From: Acidobacteriota bacterium
GTDB taxonomy: Bacteria > Acidobacteriota > Blastocatellia > Pyrinomonadales > Pyrinomonadaceae
Reading direction: 5' to 3'
Assembly (NCBI GenBank): GCA_024640445.1
Contig: JAHEEZ010000020.1
Coordinates: 1-23,570, forward strand
DNA: 23,570 bases
Made by a program: the position numbers and the translations under genes. How positions within the stretch are numbered: position 1 is the stretch's first letter; each line of letters starts with the position of its first letter. Shown one piece after another: positions 7,994 to 16,263 of this stretch. Below the pieces are notes generated by a model. It did not search any database and was not told the DNA's origin. It saw only the letters and a program-made list of their open reading frames with translations.

Positions 7994-9095
7994 ATTCGTA
8001 GCTAAGGGACTCGACAGCATCAAGCCTTGCAGCACGCAAAGCCGGATAAAGACCGCCTAAAGCGCCTCCAATCAAACCGACCACGGTCACGATCGCAAGC
8101 AAGATCGGGCTGAGCTCGACTTCGAGCGTCGTTACCAGGCCCAACACCCCGCGAAGAACCACCGTAAGGACGACGCCGAGCACGATCCCGGAGAAACTGA
8201 TCAGCAGCGCCTCCTTTGTGATCAGCCAGGCGATCGCAGGATTGGACAGGCCCAGAGACTTCATGATGCCGATCTGCCTCGTACGTTCGGTCACGGTCGT
8301 GTACATGGTCAAGAGCACCACCAACGCGCTGATAATTGCCGCAACTCCTATTATCACGTTCAGGAAAATAGTGAGCGCCGGTACCGACGACATGTACAGT
8401 TCTTCGAGATCCTTCGTGAGAAGTATCTGGTTGTCAGGGAACGCCTTATGAACGTTGTCAGCTACGGTTTCCACTTTCGCTCCGTCATCGATCTTTAGAA
8501 GAAATGCGGTCACCTTTCCCTCGCCTCCGAGCTGATTCTGCATCGTTTTCAAGGGTATCTTGACCCGGGCGCCCGCCGCCGGTTCGTATGTCCCGACGAT
8601 GGTGAATTCACGTTCCCATATCGGTATCTTGTCCCCGATCTTTATTCCTTTCTGATACTGGAACGCGGTATCAACGATCGCTTCGTCCGCTGATTCTCCA
8701 AGCGCCCGACCTTCGATCACCTGCATCCCGACAAGCGGCGCGTATGTGGCGAAGTCGATGCCGTCAATCAGTCTCTCCCCGGTTTTTGAGTCTTTGACCT
8801 CGACCATGTTCTGGCCCAAGCCCACAGCCTTCCTGACGCCTTCGACCGATTCAACTCTCGGCACAAGATCCAATGGAAGGCTAAAGGATTCGGAGCCGCT
8901 GAGACCCACAGATCCTGAGGGCCTGAAGAATATCTCAGCACCGACGTTCGCCTCGCGCTGGGCCCGTTCCCGCATTGATCCATTCGCGAGTCCGACGGTA
9001 AAGACGATCAGAAGGACCCCGATCGCGATTCCTATGACGCTTACCGCGGTCCTGGCGGGACGGTGCAGGAAATTTGAGAATACAAGATTGTTCAT
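7992..9095 (-). CDS. FtsX/MacB-type ABC transporter permease
   Basis: This is a 367-residue membrane protein from the ATG at 9095. It has an N-terminal transmembrane helix (HRPARTAVSVIGIAIGVLLI onward), an extracytoplasmic MacB-like core of about 220 residues, and three C-terminal helices of the FtsX domain. These hold the family signatures RTRQIGIMKSLGLS and, near the end, GGLYPALRAARLDAVESL. Relatives act as dimers with an ABC ATPase in lipoprotein release, efflux or signalling. No ATPase or membrane-fusion partner lies within the window, so its substrate cannot be guessed. A longer reading from a GTG at 9143 would add 16 polar residues before the first helix; MNNLVFSNFLHRP is the more usual opening. 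No clear ribosome site is seen for either start. Confidence 0.88.
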   Translation of the reverse strand: MNNLVFSNFLHRPARTAVSVIGIAIGVLLIVFTVGLANGSMRERAQREANVGAEIFFRPSGSVGLSGSESFSLPLDLVPRVESVEGVRKAVGLGQNMVEVKDSKTGERLIDGIDFATYAPLVGMQVIEGRALGESADEAIVDTAFQYQKGIKIGDKIPIWEREFTIVGTYEPAAGARVKIPLKTMQNQLGGEGKVTAFLLKIDDGAKVETVADNVHKAFPDNQILLTKDLEELYMSSVPALTIFLNVIIGVAAIISALVVLLTMYTTVTERTRQIGIMKSLGLSNPAIAWLITKEALLISFSGIVLGVVLTVVLRGVLGLVTTLEVELSPILLAIVTVVGLIGGALGGLYPALRAARLDAVESLSYE

Positions 9096-9171
9096 TTGTT
9101 GATGCAGTGGACATATGCGCATCGGCAAATGCCGACGGCGCACATTTAACTACGTGTCCTGGCCTGTAATG

Positions 9172-9200
9172 TTGTCATAAAAATATCAAATGAATATAAA
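9172..9200 (+). promoter_or_regulatory. Strong sigma-70 type promoter pointing into a 400-base gap
   Basis: TTGTCA (9172-9177), a 17-base spacer and TATAAA (9195-9200) match the consensus well. The predicted start is near 9207. The first good start codon on this strand is about 400 bases away (9614), so the product is either a very long leader for the winged-helix regulator gene or a small RNA. Confidence 0.55.
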
Positions 9201-9613
9201 ATGCCGGCCGGTACGTCTCCGGTAACTCCAACATGCGGCTATGGTTACTGTCTCCGCATAAATCCGGACTCATTTGATACAGATTTGATGAGCCACCTTG
9301 CAACTTAGGGCATCGTAAACGCAACGGCCTGCTTAAGGGATTTCGATCCTTGAAAAGGACCGGTTATTTCAATTCGCCATTTTAGAAAGTTATTTTTCCA
9401 GCAGACGATCCTTTTGGGGGGCGAGCAGTATCAAACAGTTTTAGATCCGGCACGGAACAGATCCATACCAAATCCCGATCGCGAGCGCCGTTACTCGTCA
9501 AAGTAGGAACAAATTAGAAATCTATAGGACTGCCGGGGTTTTTACAAGTGCCAGGTCTCCGGATGGATTTCTCAGTTTTCGGGCAAGTTGTTAATGGATA
9601 CAGGGGTCTGCAA
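9201..9613 (+). other. Gene-free interval with several possible hairpins
   Basis: No convincing coding frame is seen. Downstream of the 9172-9200 promoter there are possible hairpins: ATGCGG (9233-9238) with CCGCAT (9254-9259), GG(A)CTCAT (9266-9273) with ATGAGCC (9288-9294), and AAGG(G)AT with ATCCTT (9335-9351). No intrinsic terminator with a clean T-run follows them. A weak TATAGG (9523-9528) could be a nearer promoter for the next gene. Whether this is a leader or a separate RNA cannot be decided by eye. Confidence 0.35.
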
Positions 9614-11590
9614 ATGTCAAATAACAATGTCCAGTGCTACGAATTCGGAAACTTCCAGTTAGACCTGGTGAATTACCGGTTGGTGGAGAACGGCGAGCCT
9701 GTTCCGCTGACTCAAAAGAGCTTTGAACTCCTTCATCATTTGATCGCGAACCGTGGACGCGTGCTTCGAAAAGACGAGTTGCTCGACGCGCTGTGGGAAG
9801 GCAACTTCGTCGAGGAGGCCAACCTTACCCAGCACATCTATATGCTGCGAAAAGCCCTGAAGCTGAAAGGCGGGGACACAGAGCTGATCGAAACGATCCC
9901 GAAGACGGGATATCGTTTTGTCGCCGATGTCCGCACCATTCATGATTCTTCCAATAGAGAGGCTGATTTCGGCGACGCCGACCGGGGCCCTGCCGACCAG
10001 CATCGAAACGTCGAACCCGGAATCGATAATGTGAGATCGGATAGCCCGATTCCGACATATGCGAACCGCCTGCCCAAAAAGTTCGGCCGCAGGAATGCGA
10101 TCGCGGCGGGAAGTCTTATCTCGGTCTGTGCACTTCTCATACTCGGAGTCGTGTACTTTGCCCCGCCCGGACTGACGGGTCCGGGAAACGGGGACGCGGG
10201 TTCCATCGCGGTGCTTCCTTTCAGACAAATATCCGGCGTACAGGACGAAAAACTCGGTCTGGGGATCGCGGACGTGATCATCGCCAAGCTCGCAAACCTT
10301 GAAAACCTTGCTGTCCGGCCGACAACCTCGATAATTCGCTATTCGGGAGACCGATCTGAAGATCTTTTCGACATAGGCCAGAAGCTCAACGTGGAATATC
10401 TGCTCGAAGGTTCGATCCAACGTGAGAACGGAACGGTCCGCGTGACCACACAACTCTATAGCGTCGCGGAAAGAAAACAGGTCTGGACGGAGACATTCGA
10501 CGAAGAGTACACGGACGTATTTTCACTTCAGGACGCGATTTCGGAGAGGGTGGCTCAGAAGGTTGCGATCGGTTTTGCGGGCAAGAGCAGAGATCTGCCG
10601 ATAAAGCAGTACACGCGCAATGCCGACGCATATCAGGCATATTCGACAGGACTTTCGTATTGGAGCCAGCACTCGAAGGTCGGCTTCGAAAGCGCGATAC
10701 CACATTTTCAGCGTGCCATTGACCGCGATCCGCATTTCGCACTCCCATACGCATATCTCGCCGATACGTACGGGCATTACACGTTCCTTGAACCTGCGAT
10801 TGCCCGCGAGAAGGCGCTAAGGCTTGGCGAAGAGATGGCCAACAAAGCACTCAAGCTTGATCCTGAATGTGCGGAAGCGATGTCGGCCAAGGCTCTGATC
10901 TATGCCTCCCGAAAACGGGGGGCCGAGGCCTTCGAACTGATGAAGACGTCGCTGAGTATCAAACCGAATGACGCACACGCCCGGCACCGGATAGCCTGGA
11001 TGTACGCGAACCGCGGAGATCTCGAAACTGCGCTGAAGGAAATGAAGAGGGCTCTTGAGCTTGATCCGCAATCAGTCTATCTCAACCTCTATATCGCGCA
11101 TTTCCTCTACCTTGCGAAGAAACCTTCAGAAGCGATCGAGTATTGTGAGAAGACCCTGAAGATCGATCCCGGTGCGAGTTCTGCCAAATGGAGAAAACTC
11201 CAGATCCTGGAATTCGAGGGCAAGTATCAAGAGGTCGAGGAGAAGTTCGAAAATGCTTTGAAAAACAACCCGAACAACTGGCCGGTCAAGGTTTCTCTGG
11301 GACGCATACTGGCAAAATTAAGCAAGAGGGAACAGGCAAGGGAGATACTCAGGGAGTCCAAACGATCTGACAAAGGTGCTGAATTGGCTTTCTTCGAAGC
11401 TCTCGCCCACATCGCACTGGACGAAAAAGACAGCGCACTGGAGCGGCTGGAGGCGGCAGTTCGAGGCCCGGGGGTCGATCTGTTCATTCTCAGATACGAG
11501 CCGAATCTGGATCCCCTGAGATCGGACCCAAGATTTTCTGCGCTGCTTAGGGACCTGGAAGTTTCGGAAGGATGGAAGAGTGAGGGCTGA
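9614..11590 (+). CDS. Membrane-anchored winged-helix/TPR regulator (CadC-like)
   Basis: From the ATG at 9614 the protein has 658 residues. Residues about 10-106 form an OmpR/CadC-type winged helix (GNFQLDLVNYRLVENGEPV, the recognition-helix region NLTQHIYMLRKAL, then ETIPKTGYRFVADV). A linker leads to one transmembrane helix (about 163-183, AAGSLISVCALLILGVVYF). The outer part starts with a TolB-N/FlgO-like domain (SIAVLPFRQISG onward, LEGSIQREN, VWTETFDEEY), followed by tetratricopeptide repeats (about 340-630; for example ALELDPQSVYLNLYIAHFL). Such proteins sense periplasmic signals and bind DNA directly from the membrane; the target is unknown. The ATG at 9614 has an AGGGG ribosome site 8 bases upstream, unlike the GTG at 9548. 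The stop codon abuts that of the convergent protease gene. Confidence 0.88.
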   Translation: MSNNNVQCYEFGNFQLDLVNYRLVENGEPVPLTQKSFELLHHLIANRGRVLRKDELLDALWEGNFVEEANLTQHIYMLRKALKLKGGDTELIETIPKTGYRFVADVRTIHDSSNREADFGDADRGPADQHRNVEPGIDNVRSDSPIPTYANRLPKKFGRRNAIAAGSLISVCALLILGVVYFAPPGLTGPGNGDAGSIAVLPFRQISGVQDEKLGLGIADVIIAKLANLENLAVRPTTSIIRYSGDRSEDLFDIGQKLNVEYLLEGSIQRENGTVRVTTQLYSVAERKQVWTETFDEEYTDVFSLQDAISERVAQKVAIGFAGKSRDLPIKQYTRNADAYQAYSTGLSYWSQHSKVGFESAIPHFQRAIDRDPHFALPYAYLADTYGHYTFLEPAIAREKALRLGEEMANKALKLDPECAEAMSAKALIYASRKRGAEAFELMKTSLSIKPNDAHARHRIAWMYANRGDLETALKEMKRALELDPQSVYLNLYIAHFLYLAKKPSEAIEYCEKTLKIDPGASSAKWRKLQILEFEGKYQEVEEKFENALKNNPNNWPVKVSLGRILAKLSKREQAREILRESKRSDKGAELAFFEALAHIALDEKDSALERLEAAVRGPGVDLFILRYEPNLDPLRSDPRFSALLRDLEVSEGWKSEG

Positions 11591-13213
11591 TCAATCGCCG
11601 GAAGACTTGTTGCTTGCTTCCGCCGCCGTAGTAGTTTCAGCCTGGCGTGATGAATCGGGTCCGGTCCAGCCGGCCTGGTTCAGCAGCGTGACCGCGTATC
11701 TTATCGGCACGGCGAGATTTGACGCGGTGTTCTCAGTGAAAACACCGAAGTTAACCCCGATCACTTTTCCGGATTGGCCGAACAAGGGGGCGCCCGACCC
11801 GCCCTCGGCTGTCTTTGCGTCGTGAACGACCCGTTTGTTGTCAAGGTCAGTTATCGCGCCCTGGGTCGTGAGCGGCGCTATCTTTCCAGTTTGTGCCAGA
11901 TAACTGATCAGCGCCTGCCGCGAGTTTCCGAACCTCGAGTTTATCGATTTGGCCTCTTCATCATCGACCATGGTAAGAAGACGGTCGGGTCCGTTCGGGT
12001 ATCCCATAGTCACTACGGTCTTTCCTATCGCGACCGAATCAGAATCCGCGTCCAGCGGAAGGACGGGTATGGCTTCAAGATCTTCAACCCCGACAACGCT
12101 CACCACAGCGAGGTCTTCGCGCGCACCGAGTTGTTTCACCTGTACAGGGAAGGGCCTGCCGACCCCCGGAAAATAAACTACAAGTTTCTTTACGCGCGCG
12201 CGCCCGCGGTTTTCGCGAATCAACTCCTTGACGAGGTCGTCCTCGGTCCACGGCTGAACGACGTGCCGATTTGTCACTATGAACCCGTTTCCAACATGAA
12301 AGCCGGTGCCGATGAAATCGTATTCGACCGGTGTTCCGTTGCCTTCGGTGGTCAGACCTTGCATCGAGGGCATTTCGTATATTCCGTTCTCCGATTGCTG
12401 AAGCCCGTAAGAATCAGCCTTCATCGAGGCGGGGTCCGGATACCTGAGCATCTTTCCGGAACTGCGGTCCACAAGATCGTACACTCCGACGATCAGACAC
12501 ACGCCATTTCCGTATTCGACCCTAAGATTCGGCGCGAGCGAGATATTCTTGATGATGTCCTTGTTGCTCTTATCGAGTTCGCCGATCTCCGCATTCGTCT
12601 TGTTGATCTTGGCATTGAGTTCAGCGATCACGCGGTTCCTCTCTTCCGCCTCTTTTCGCGAGAGTTTGGATTCTTCGTAAAATCCCCAGCCAAGATAGAA
12701 GATGGCACTGAGCACCGAAACGACAAGTGCCAGAACGATGAGCTTTGTCGTCCAACTGATCTCACGAAGCAATTCCCTTGAAAATTCCCGAAGAAACGCT
12801 TTTGCGTCATCACGTTTTTCCGTTAGCGCCGCCTCGAGCGCGGCATCTTCGATGAAAGGCGCCACATGAGGGTCGCGATTCGTTGTGATGAGTGATGATT
12901 CGGAGGCGAGAGAGAAGAAAGAGAAAGTGATATCAGCATCTTCGATCCTGATCTCGTCCCCGTCCTTTAACGAGACGAAACGGCGGATCGGTGAGCCGTT
13001 CATGGTCATATTCAGAGCTTCGTTGAAGTTGATGACCCTATAGACGCCTTCGCCAAGATGCAGTTCAAGCCACACCCCCGTCTCTTTTACGAGTTTGGAA
13101 TGTATCTGAAGCTCGTTGTAGGAGTCTGAGCCGAATCGGATTATTTCTTCGCCGAAATACTCCGTCCGCTGTTCTTTCCCGACCGAGACGTGAATGATGA
13201 TGCCGTCAGCCAT
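11591..13213 (-). CDS. FHA-like, single-pass membrane, trypsin-like serine protease
   Basis: This is a 540-residue protein with an unusual order of parts. Residues 1-100 resemble an FHA fold (IIRFGSDSYNELQI, then MNGSPIRRFVSLKDGDEIRI), though the usual Ser-x-x-His phosphothreonine motif is not clear. One transmembrane helix (about 156-178) and a short coiled coil (about 182-222) follow. The C-terminal half is a trypsin-like domain with H317 (TNRHVV), D367 (REDLAVV) and S473 (GGSGAPLF), so the HtrA/DegP-type triad is intact. No PDZ domain follows. The likely arrangement is FHA in the cytoplasm and protease in the periplasm, so phosphorylation could tune proteolysis; this is inference. The window also encodes a Ser/Thr kinase. 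The start ATG at 13213 has no clear ribosome site, but an extended -10 lies 45 bases upstream. The gene converges stop to stop with the winged-helix regulator gene. Confidence 0.85.
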   Translation of the reverse strand: MADGIIIHVSVGKEQRTEYFGEEIIRFGSDSYNELQIHSKLVKETGVWLELHLGEGVYRVINFNEALNMTMNGSPIRRFVSLKDGDEIRIEDADITFSFFSLASESSLITTNRDPHVAPFIEDAALEAALTEKRDDAKAFLREFSRELLREISWTTKLIVLALVVSVLSAIFYLGWGFYEESKLSRKEAEERNRVIAELNAKINKTNAEIGELDKSNKDIIKNISLAPNLRVEYGNGVCLIVGVYDLVDRSSGKMLRYPDPASMKADSYGLQQSENGIYEMPSMQGLTTEGNGTPVEYDFIGTGFHVGNGFIVTNRHVVQPWTEDDLVKELIRENRGRARVKKLVVYFPGVGRPFPVQVKQLGAREDLAVVSVVGVEDLEAIPVLPLDADSDSVAIGKTVVTMGYPNGPDRLLTMVDDEEAKSINSRFGNSRQALISYLAQTGKIAPLTTQGAITDLDNKRVVHDAKTAEGGSGAPLFGQSGKVIGVNFGVFTENTASNLAVPIRYAVTLLNQAGWTGPDSSRQAETTTAAEASNKSSGD

Positions 13214-13257
13214 TGTTACTGCAGAATTGTCCGGGGAATGCGCCCGCGCAAAAGAAT

Positions 13258-13266
13258 ATTATCACA
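13258..13266 (-). promoter_or_regulatory. Extended -10 element for the FHA/protease gene
   Basis: The minus strand reads TGTGATAAT, an extended -10 (TGn then GATAAT), with no good -35. The start of transcription would be about 37 bases before the ATG at 13213. Confidence 0.3.
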
Positions 13267-13514
13267 AATGCCCCCTCCGATAACTAATCCATATAGGCGC
13301 CGGACTTCATCTGCGAAATTAATTCCCAGGCTGAATTTTTTGGCAATTCAACATGCTCGATGCGTACGAAGCGTTGGAAGGCCCCGTCAACAAACGAATT
13401 CCGCCGTGCGCCCAATGACCGCCGCGGCCGTCGCGCAGAAAGGGTTTGGGGTATCAGAAACGCTGGATCAAAAGTGTCTCTCCGATCAGGTTTTATTTGT
13501 CCACGTGCGTCTGC

Positions 13515-13520
13515 GATAAT
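13515..13520 (+). promoter_or_regulatory. -10 element giving a possibly leaderless ferredoxin mRNA
   Basis: GATAAT ends 7 bases before the ATG at 13528, which would place the transcript start on or beside the start codon. There is no Shine-Dalgarno sequence in between. The -35 region (TTTATT, 17 bases upstream) is weak. Confidence 0.35.
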
Positions 13521-13527
13521 TCATCCG

Positions 13528-13923
13528 ATGGCGGATCCAAAATTTATCAAAGACAAAGACAAGCTATGCGAACTTGCACCGGTCGCGACGGCGGCGATTG
13601 AGAGGCATGTGTTCGTCTGCAACGGTAAATCCTGTTCTAAGGTCGGAAGCGCGGAAGTCAAAGACGCTTTCGTCAGCGAATTGGAGTCGAGGGGCCTTCG
13701 TTACGGAAAAGAATCGAAGGGCAGGAGTCCCGAAGGCCCGATTCTTCTCACCGATTGCGGTTCGGTCGGGCTTTGTTCTATCGGTACCGCGGTTCTCGTA
13801 TATCCCGAAAACGTCTGGTACGCGCAAGTGCGCGCCGAAGATGTGAAAGAGATCGTCGAGAAGCACCTTGTTGGCGGATCGGTCGTTGAAAGGCTGGCCC
13901 TGGTCAACGGGCGGAAGGCGTGA
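13528..13923 (+). CDS. Thioredoxin-like [2Fe-2S] ferredoxin domain protein
   Basis: This 131-residue protein has the layout of small thioredoxin-fold [2Fe-2S] ferredoxins, relatives of the NuoE C-terminal domain. It contains HVFVCNGKSC near residue 29, a central helix and strand, then LLTDCGSVGLCSIG and VYPENVWY. Four cysteines are present in two pairs (CX4C and CX5C), enough for one cluster. The second pair is spaced more widely than the CX3C I expect for this family. The partner is unknown; the neighbours (protease, methyltransferase) do not suggest one. The ATG at 13528 is chosen because the family-like sequence begins there. Upstream codons in the same frame, open from 13360, do not resemble the family. 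Its stop abuts the stop of the methyltransferase gene on the other strand. Confidence 0.82.
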   Translation: MADPKFIKDKDKLCELAPVATAAIERHVFVCNGKSCSKVGSAEVKDAFVSELESRGLRYGKESKGRSPEGPILLTDCGSVGLCSIGTAVLVYPENVWYAQVRAEDVKEIVEKHLVGGSVVERLALVNGRKA

Positions 13924-14757
13924 TCACAATTTGACCGCGGTCGCCATGAACTGGCCTTCGAGCGGTTCGTGTGCGACGGCAACCATGTTCGCTACTGCTT
14001 CGAACACCGGCTCAGAAAATCCGTTCGACCTGAACAAATCCGTGTACTCCCCTCGGCTTCGGCCGAAACAATGCAGTCCGTACTTGAACTTGATCTTCCC
14101 CTTGACCGAAGTGTCGGATCGCCACTCGGCCTCGGATCGCCATGTTTCCGTGCTCAACTGGACGTGTGCGACCAGTTTTCCGCCTTTCCTGAGTTTTTTG
14201 GAGATGTTCTTAAGGACCATACTCGCAACTTCATCCGTGAGGTGCTGGAGGACTGCGAATGTGCAAACGGCATCGACACTTTCGTCGGGAACCAAAGATA
14301 GTCCCTTTTCATCCGCTTTGGTGTAAGTGATGTTGGCGCCTGAGTTTACAACCCTGGCACAGGCCAGCGCACCCTCCGAAATATCCACCCCGTAGATCTT
14401 GTTGACGTGGCTCGACACTGCTTTCGTGAGAAATCCGGGGCCGCATCCGTAATCGATCACCGTGCCCTCGCCATCGATCTTCGCGGCCAGGATCTCATTC
14501 CAGATATCTTCTCGTGAGCGAGTACTGTCGGCGAAGACGGCCTCAAGGTACTCGTCTTTCGAAAGCCCTTTGTATTTGGGATCGTCCGGACTCAGAAAAT
14601 AATGCGGACTCAGATCGAGGATCCGTAACGCCCATTTTCTGCGCGAACGCTCCGGCACGCGGTTCAGGAACGCGGGGATCCAACGGGCGCCCAAGAAGTT
14701 CTGTTCGTCCTTTCCAAGGGTCGCGCTCCATTTCAGGAGGTTAAGGGCTTTGCTCAT
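13924..14757 (-). CDS. Class I SAM-dependent methyltransferase
   Basis: This 277-residue cytoplasmic enzyme has a Rossmann methyltransferase domain. Motif I is VIDYGCGPG (residues 100-108), the ribose-binding acidic residue lies in IYGVDISEGAL, and motif IV is the SVDAVCTFAVLQHL region. The loop after it (LRKGGKLVAHV) is also typical. About 90 residues ahead of motif I form an extra N-terminal segment (SPHYFLSPDDPKYKGLSKDE) that may help choose the substrate. The substrate cannot be read from the sequence; small molecules, lipids or sugars are all possible. The start lies 34 bases after the cysS stop on the same strand, so the two may be cotranscribed, though the ribosome site is weak. The 3' end abuts the ferredoxin gene with no spacer. 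Confidence 0.85.
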   Translation of the reverse strand: MSKALNLLKWSATLGKDEQNFLGARWIPAFLNRVPERSRRKWALRILDLSPHYFLSPDDPKYKGLSKDEYLEAVFADSTRSREDIWNEILAAKIDGEGTVIDYGCGPGFLTKAVSSHVNKIYGVDISEGALACARVVNSGANITYTKADEKGLSLVPDESVDAVCTFAVLQHLTDEVASMVLKNISKKLRKGGKLVAHVQLSTETWRSEAEWRSDTSVKGKIKFKYGLHCFGRSRGEYTDLFRSNGFSEPVFEAVANMVAVAHEPLEGQFMATAVKL

Positions 14758-14791
14758 TTCGCAATTTTCTCTGCGGGCTGTTCGTCACGGA

Positions 14792-16192
14792 CTACTTTCG
14801 TTTCCAGCGAACGCCGTCCTTTGTGTCTTCGAGAATGATCCCCACATCAGCAAGGCGATCACGTATGTCGTCCGCCTTCGCGAAATCGCGGTTAAGCCTC
14901 GCCTCTTCACGCGCGGCGATCAAAGCTTCGATCTCTTCGTCCAGGATCTCTTGCTGCTCCTCGCCAAATATTCCCAGCACGGAATCGAACTTTTTCAGTG
15001 CCTCAAGTACATCTTGCCGTTCTTCTTCCGAAAGAGCCCCGTCCGACATCCGCGAATTCACCTCACGGACCAGATTATGGATCGCCGCAAGCGCCTGCGA
15101 GGTGTTCAGGTCGTCGTCGAGTGCGGCTTCAAATTCGGCAAGTGCGTTTGCGGCTGTCTTTTCGATCCCGGTTCCCTTGTCCTCGGAGACTTGTGAAGCA
15201 GTTACAAGCCTTCGGAATTGATGCAGCCTCTCTACCGCTGACGCAGCTCCGTTCAAACCTTCGAACGTGAAGTTCAACTGTTTTCGGTACGGAACTGAAA
15301 GCAGAAGATATCTGATCGCAAGCGGTGAGAAACCCCGGTCGCGAATATCCCTGAAGGTGAAATCGTTACCCAGCGACTTGGCCATCTTCTCGTTCTCGAT
15401 CTTCAGGAACTCGCCGTGAAGCCAGTATTTCGCGAATGGTCTGCCCGTGGCGCCTTCGCTCTGAGCGATCTCATTCTCGTGATGCGGAAATTGCAGGTCC
15501 ACGCCGCCGGCGTGGATGTCGAAAGTTTCCCCAAGGTACTTCATCGACATCGCTGAGCACTCGATATGCCAACCCGGGCGGCCTCTTCCAAAAGGAGCGT
15601 CCCATCCAGTCGCGTTTTCGTCAGAAACGAGTTTCCAAAGCGCGAAATCGCGTGCGTCCTCTTTCTCGTACTTGTCGGTGTCGATCCGTTCGCTTCCGCC
15701 TTCTATGTTTCCTTCAAAGCTTATCTTCGACAGTTTCCCGTAATCAGGGAAAGCGGAGATGCGGAAATAGATCGACCCTTCCGACTCGTATGCCATGCCT
15801 CGCTCAAGAAGCTTTGAGATAATGTCGGTCATTTCGGCGATATGCTCAGTTGCCCTTGGTTCAACGTCGGGTGCCATGCAGTTGAGCGCCGACATATCTT
15901 CGTCAAAAGCCACTACATACGGTGCGGTCATCTCGCCTATCCCGATCCCGCGTCTTGCGGATTCCGAGATGATCCGGTCGTCGACATCCGTCAGATTCAT
16001 CACGTAGGTGACGTCGAAACCCTTGTAGAGCAGGTAACGGTGAAGCAGGTCGCCGAAGATGAAGGTCCTGAAATTACCTATGTGGGCAAAATTCCAGACT
16101 GTCGGGCCGCAGATATACACCCGCACTTTGTTGTCGTCGAGTGGTACGAACTCCTCGAGTTCGCGCGAAAGTGTGTTGAAGAACTTGAGCAT
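14792..16192 (-). CDS. cysS: Cysteinyl-tRNA synthetase
   Basis: This is a 466-residue class I aminoacyl-tRNA synthetase that charges tRNA-Cys with cysteine. It has the family opening VRVYICGPTVW with zinc ligand C28, the HIGH-type motif HIGN (37-40), WHIECS with C212, the HAGGVDLQFPHHENE segment with H237 and E241, and the KMSKS-type loop KMAKS (269-273). The DALR-type helical C-terminus follows, ending in the usual small domain (LADVGIILEDTKDGVRWKR). Length and motifs are normal, so it should be functional. The ATG at 16192 has an AGGA about 6 bases upstream. I see no T-box or other known leader in the 220 bases before it. The methyltransferase gene lies 34 bases downstream. Confidence 0.97.
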   Translation of the reverse strand: MLKFFNTLSRELEEFVPLDDNKVRVYICGPTVWNFAHIGNFRTFIFGDLLHRYLLYKGFDVTYVMNLTDVDDRIISESARRGIGIGEMTAPYVVAFDEDMSALNCMAPDVEPRATEHIAEMTDIISKLLERGMAYESEGSIYFRISAFPDYGKLSKISFEGNIEGGSERIDTDKYEKEDARDFALWKLVSDENATGWDAPFGRGRPGWHIECSAMSMKYLGETFDIHAGGVDLQFPHHENEIAQSEGATGRPFAKYWLHGEFLKIENEKMAKSLGNDFTFRDIRDRGFSPLAIRYLLLSVPYRKQLNFTFEGLNGAASAVERLHQFRRLVTASQVSEDKGTGIEKTAANALAEFEAALDDDLNTSQALAAIHNLVREVNSRMSDGALSEEERQDVLEALKKFDSVLGIFGEEQQEILDEEIEALIAAREEARLNRDFAKADDIRDRLADVGIILEDTKDGVRWKRK

Positions 16193-16263
16193 AGGGTCCT
16201 GAGATTATCCGAAAATCATAATGATATATCAAAACCGCCCGCTTTCTGAGCAGAGGGGTTTCA

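Larger units (their letters stand above)
13214..13527. other. Divergent intergenic region between protease and ferredoxin genes
   Basis: These 314 bases separate two divergent genes. Apart from the two candidate -10 elements listed separately, I see no convincing gene, hairpin with T-run or repeat. Open frames crossing it lack ribosome sites and family resemblance. Confidence 0.5.
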
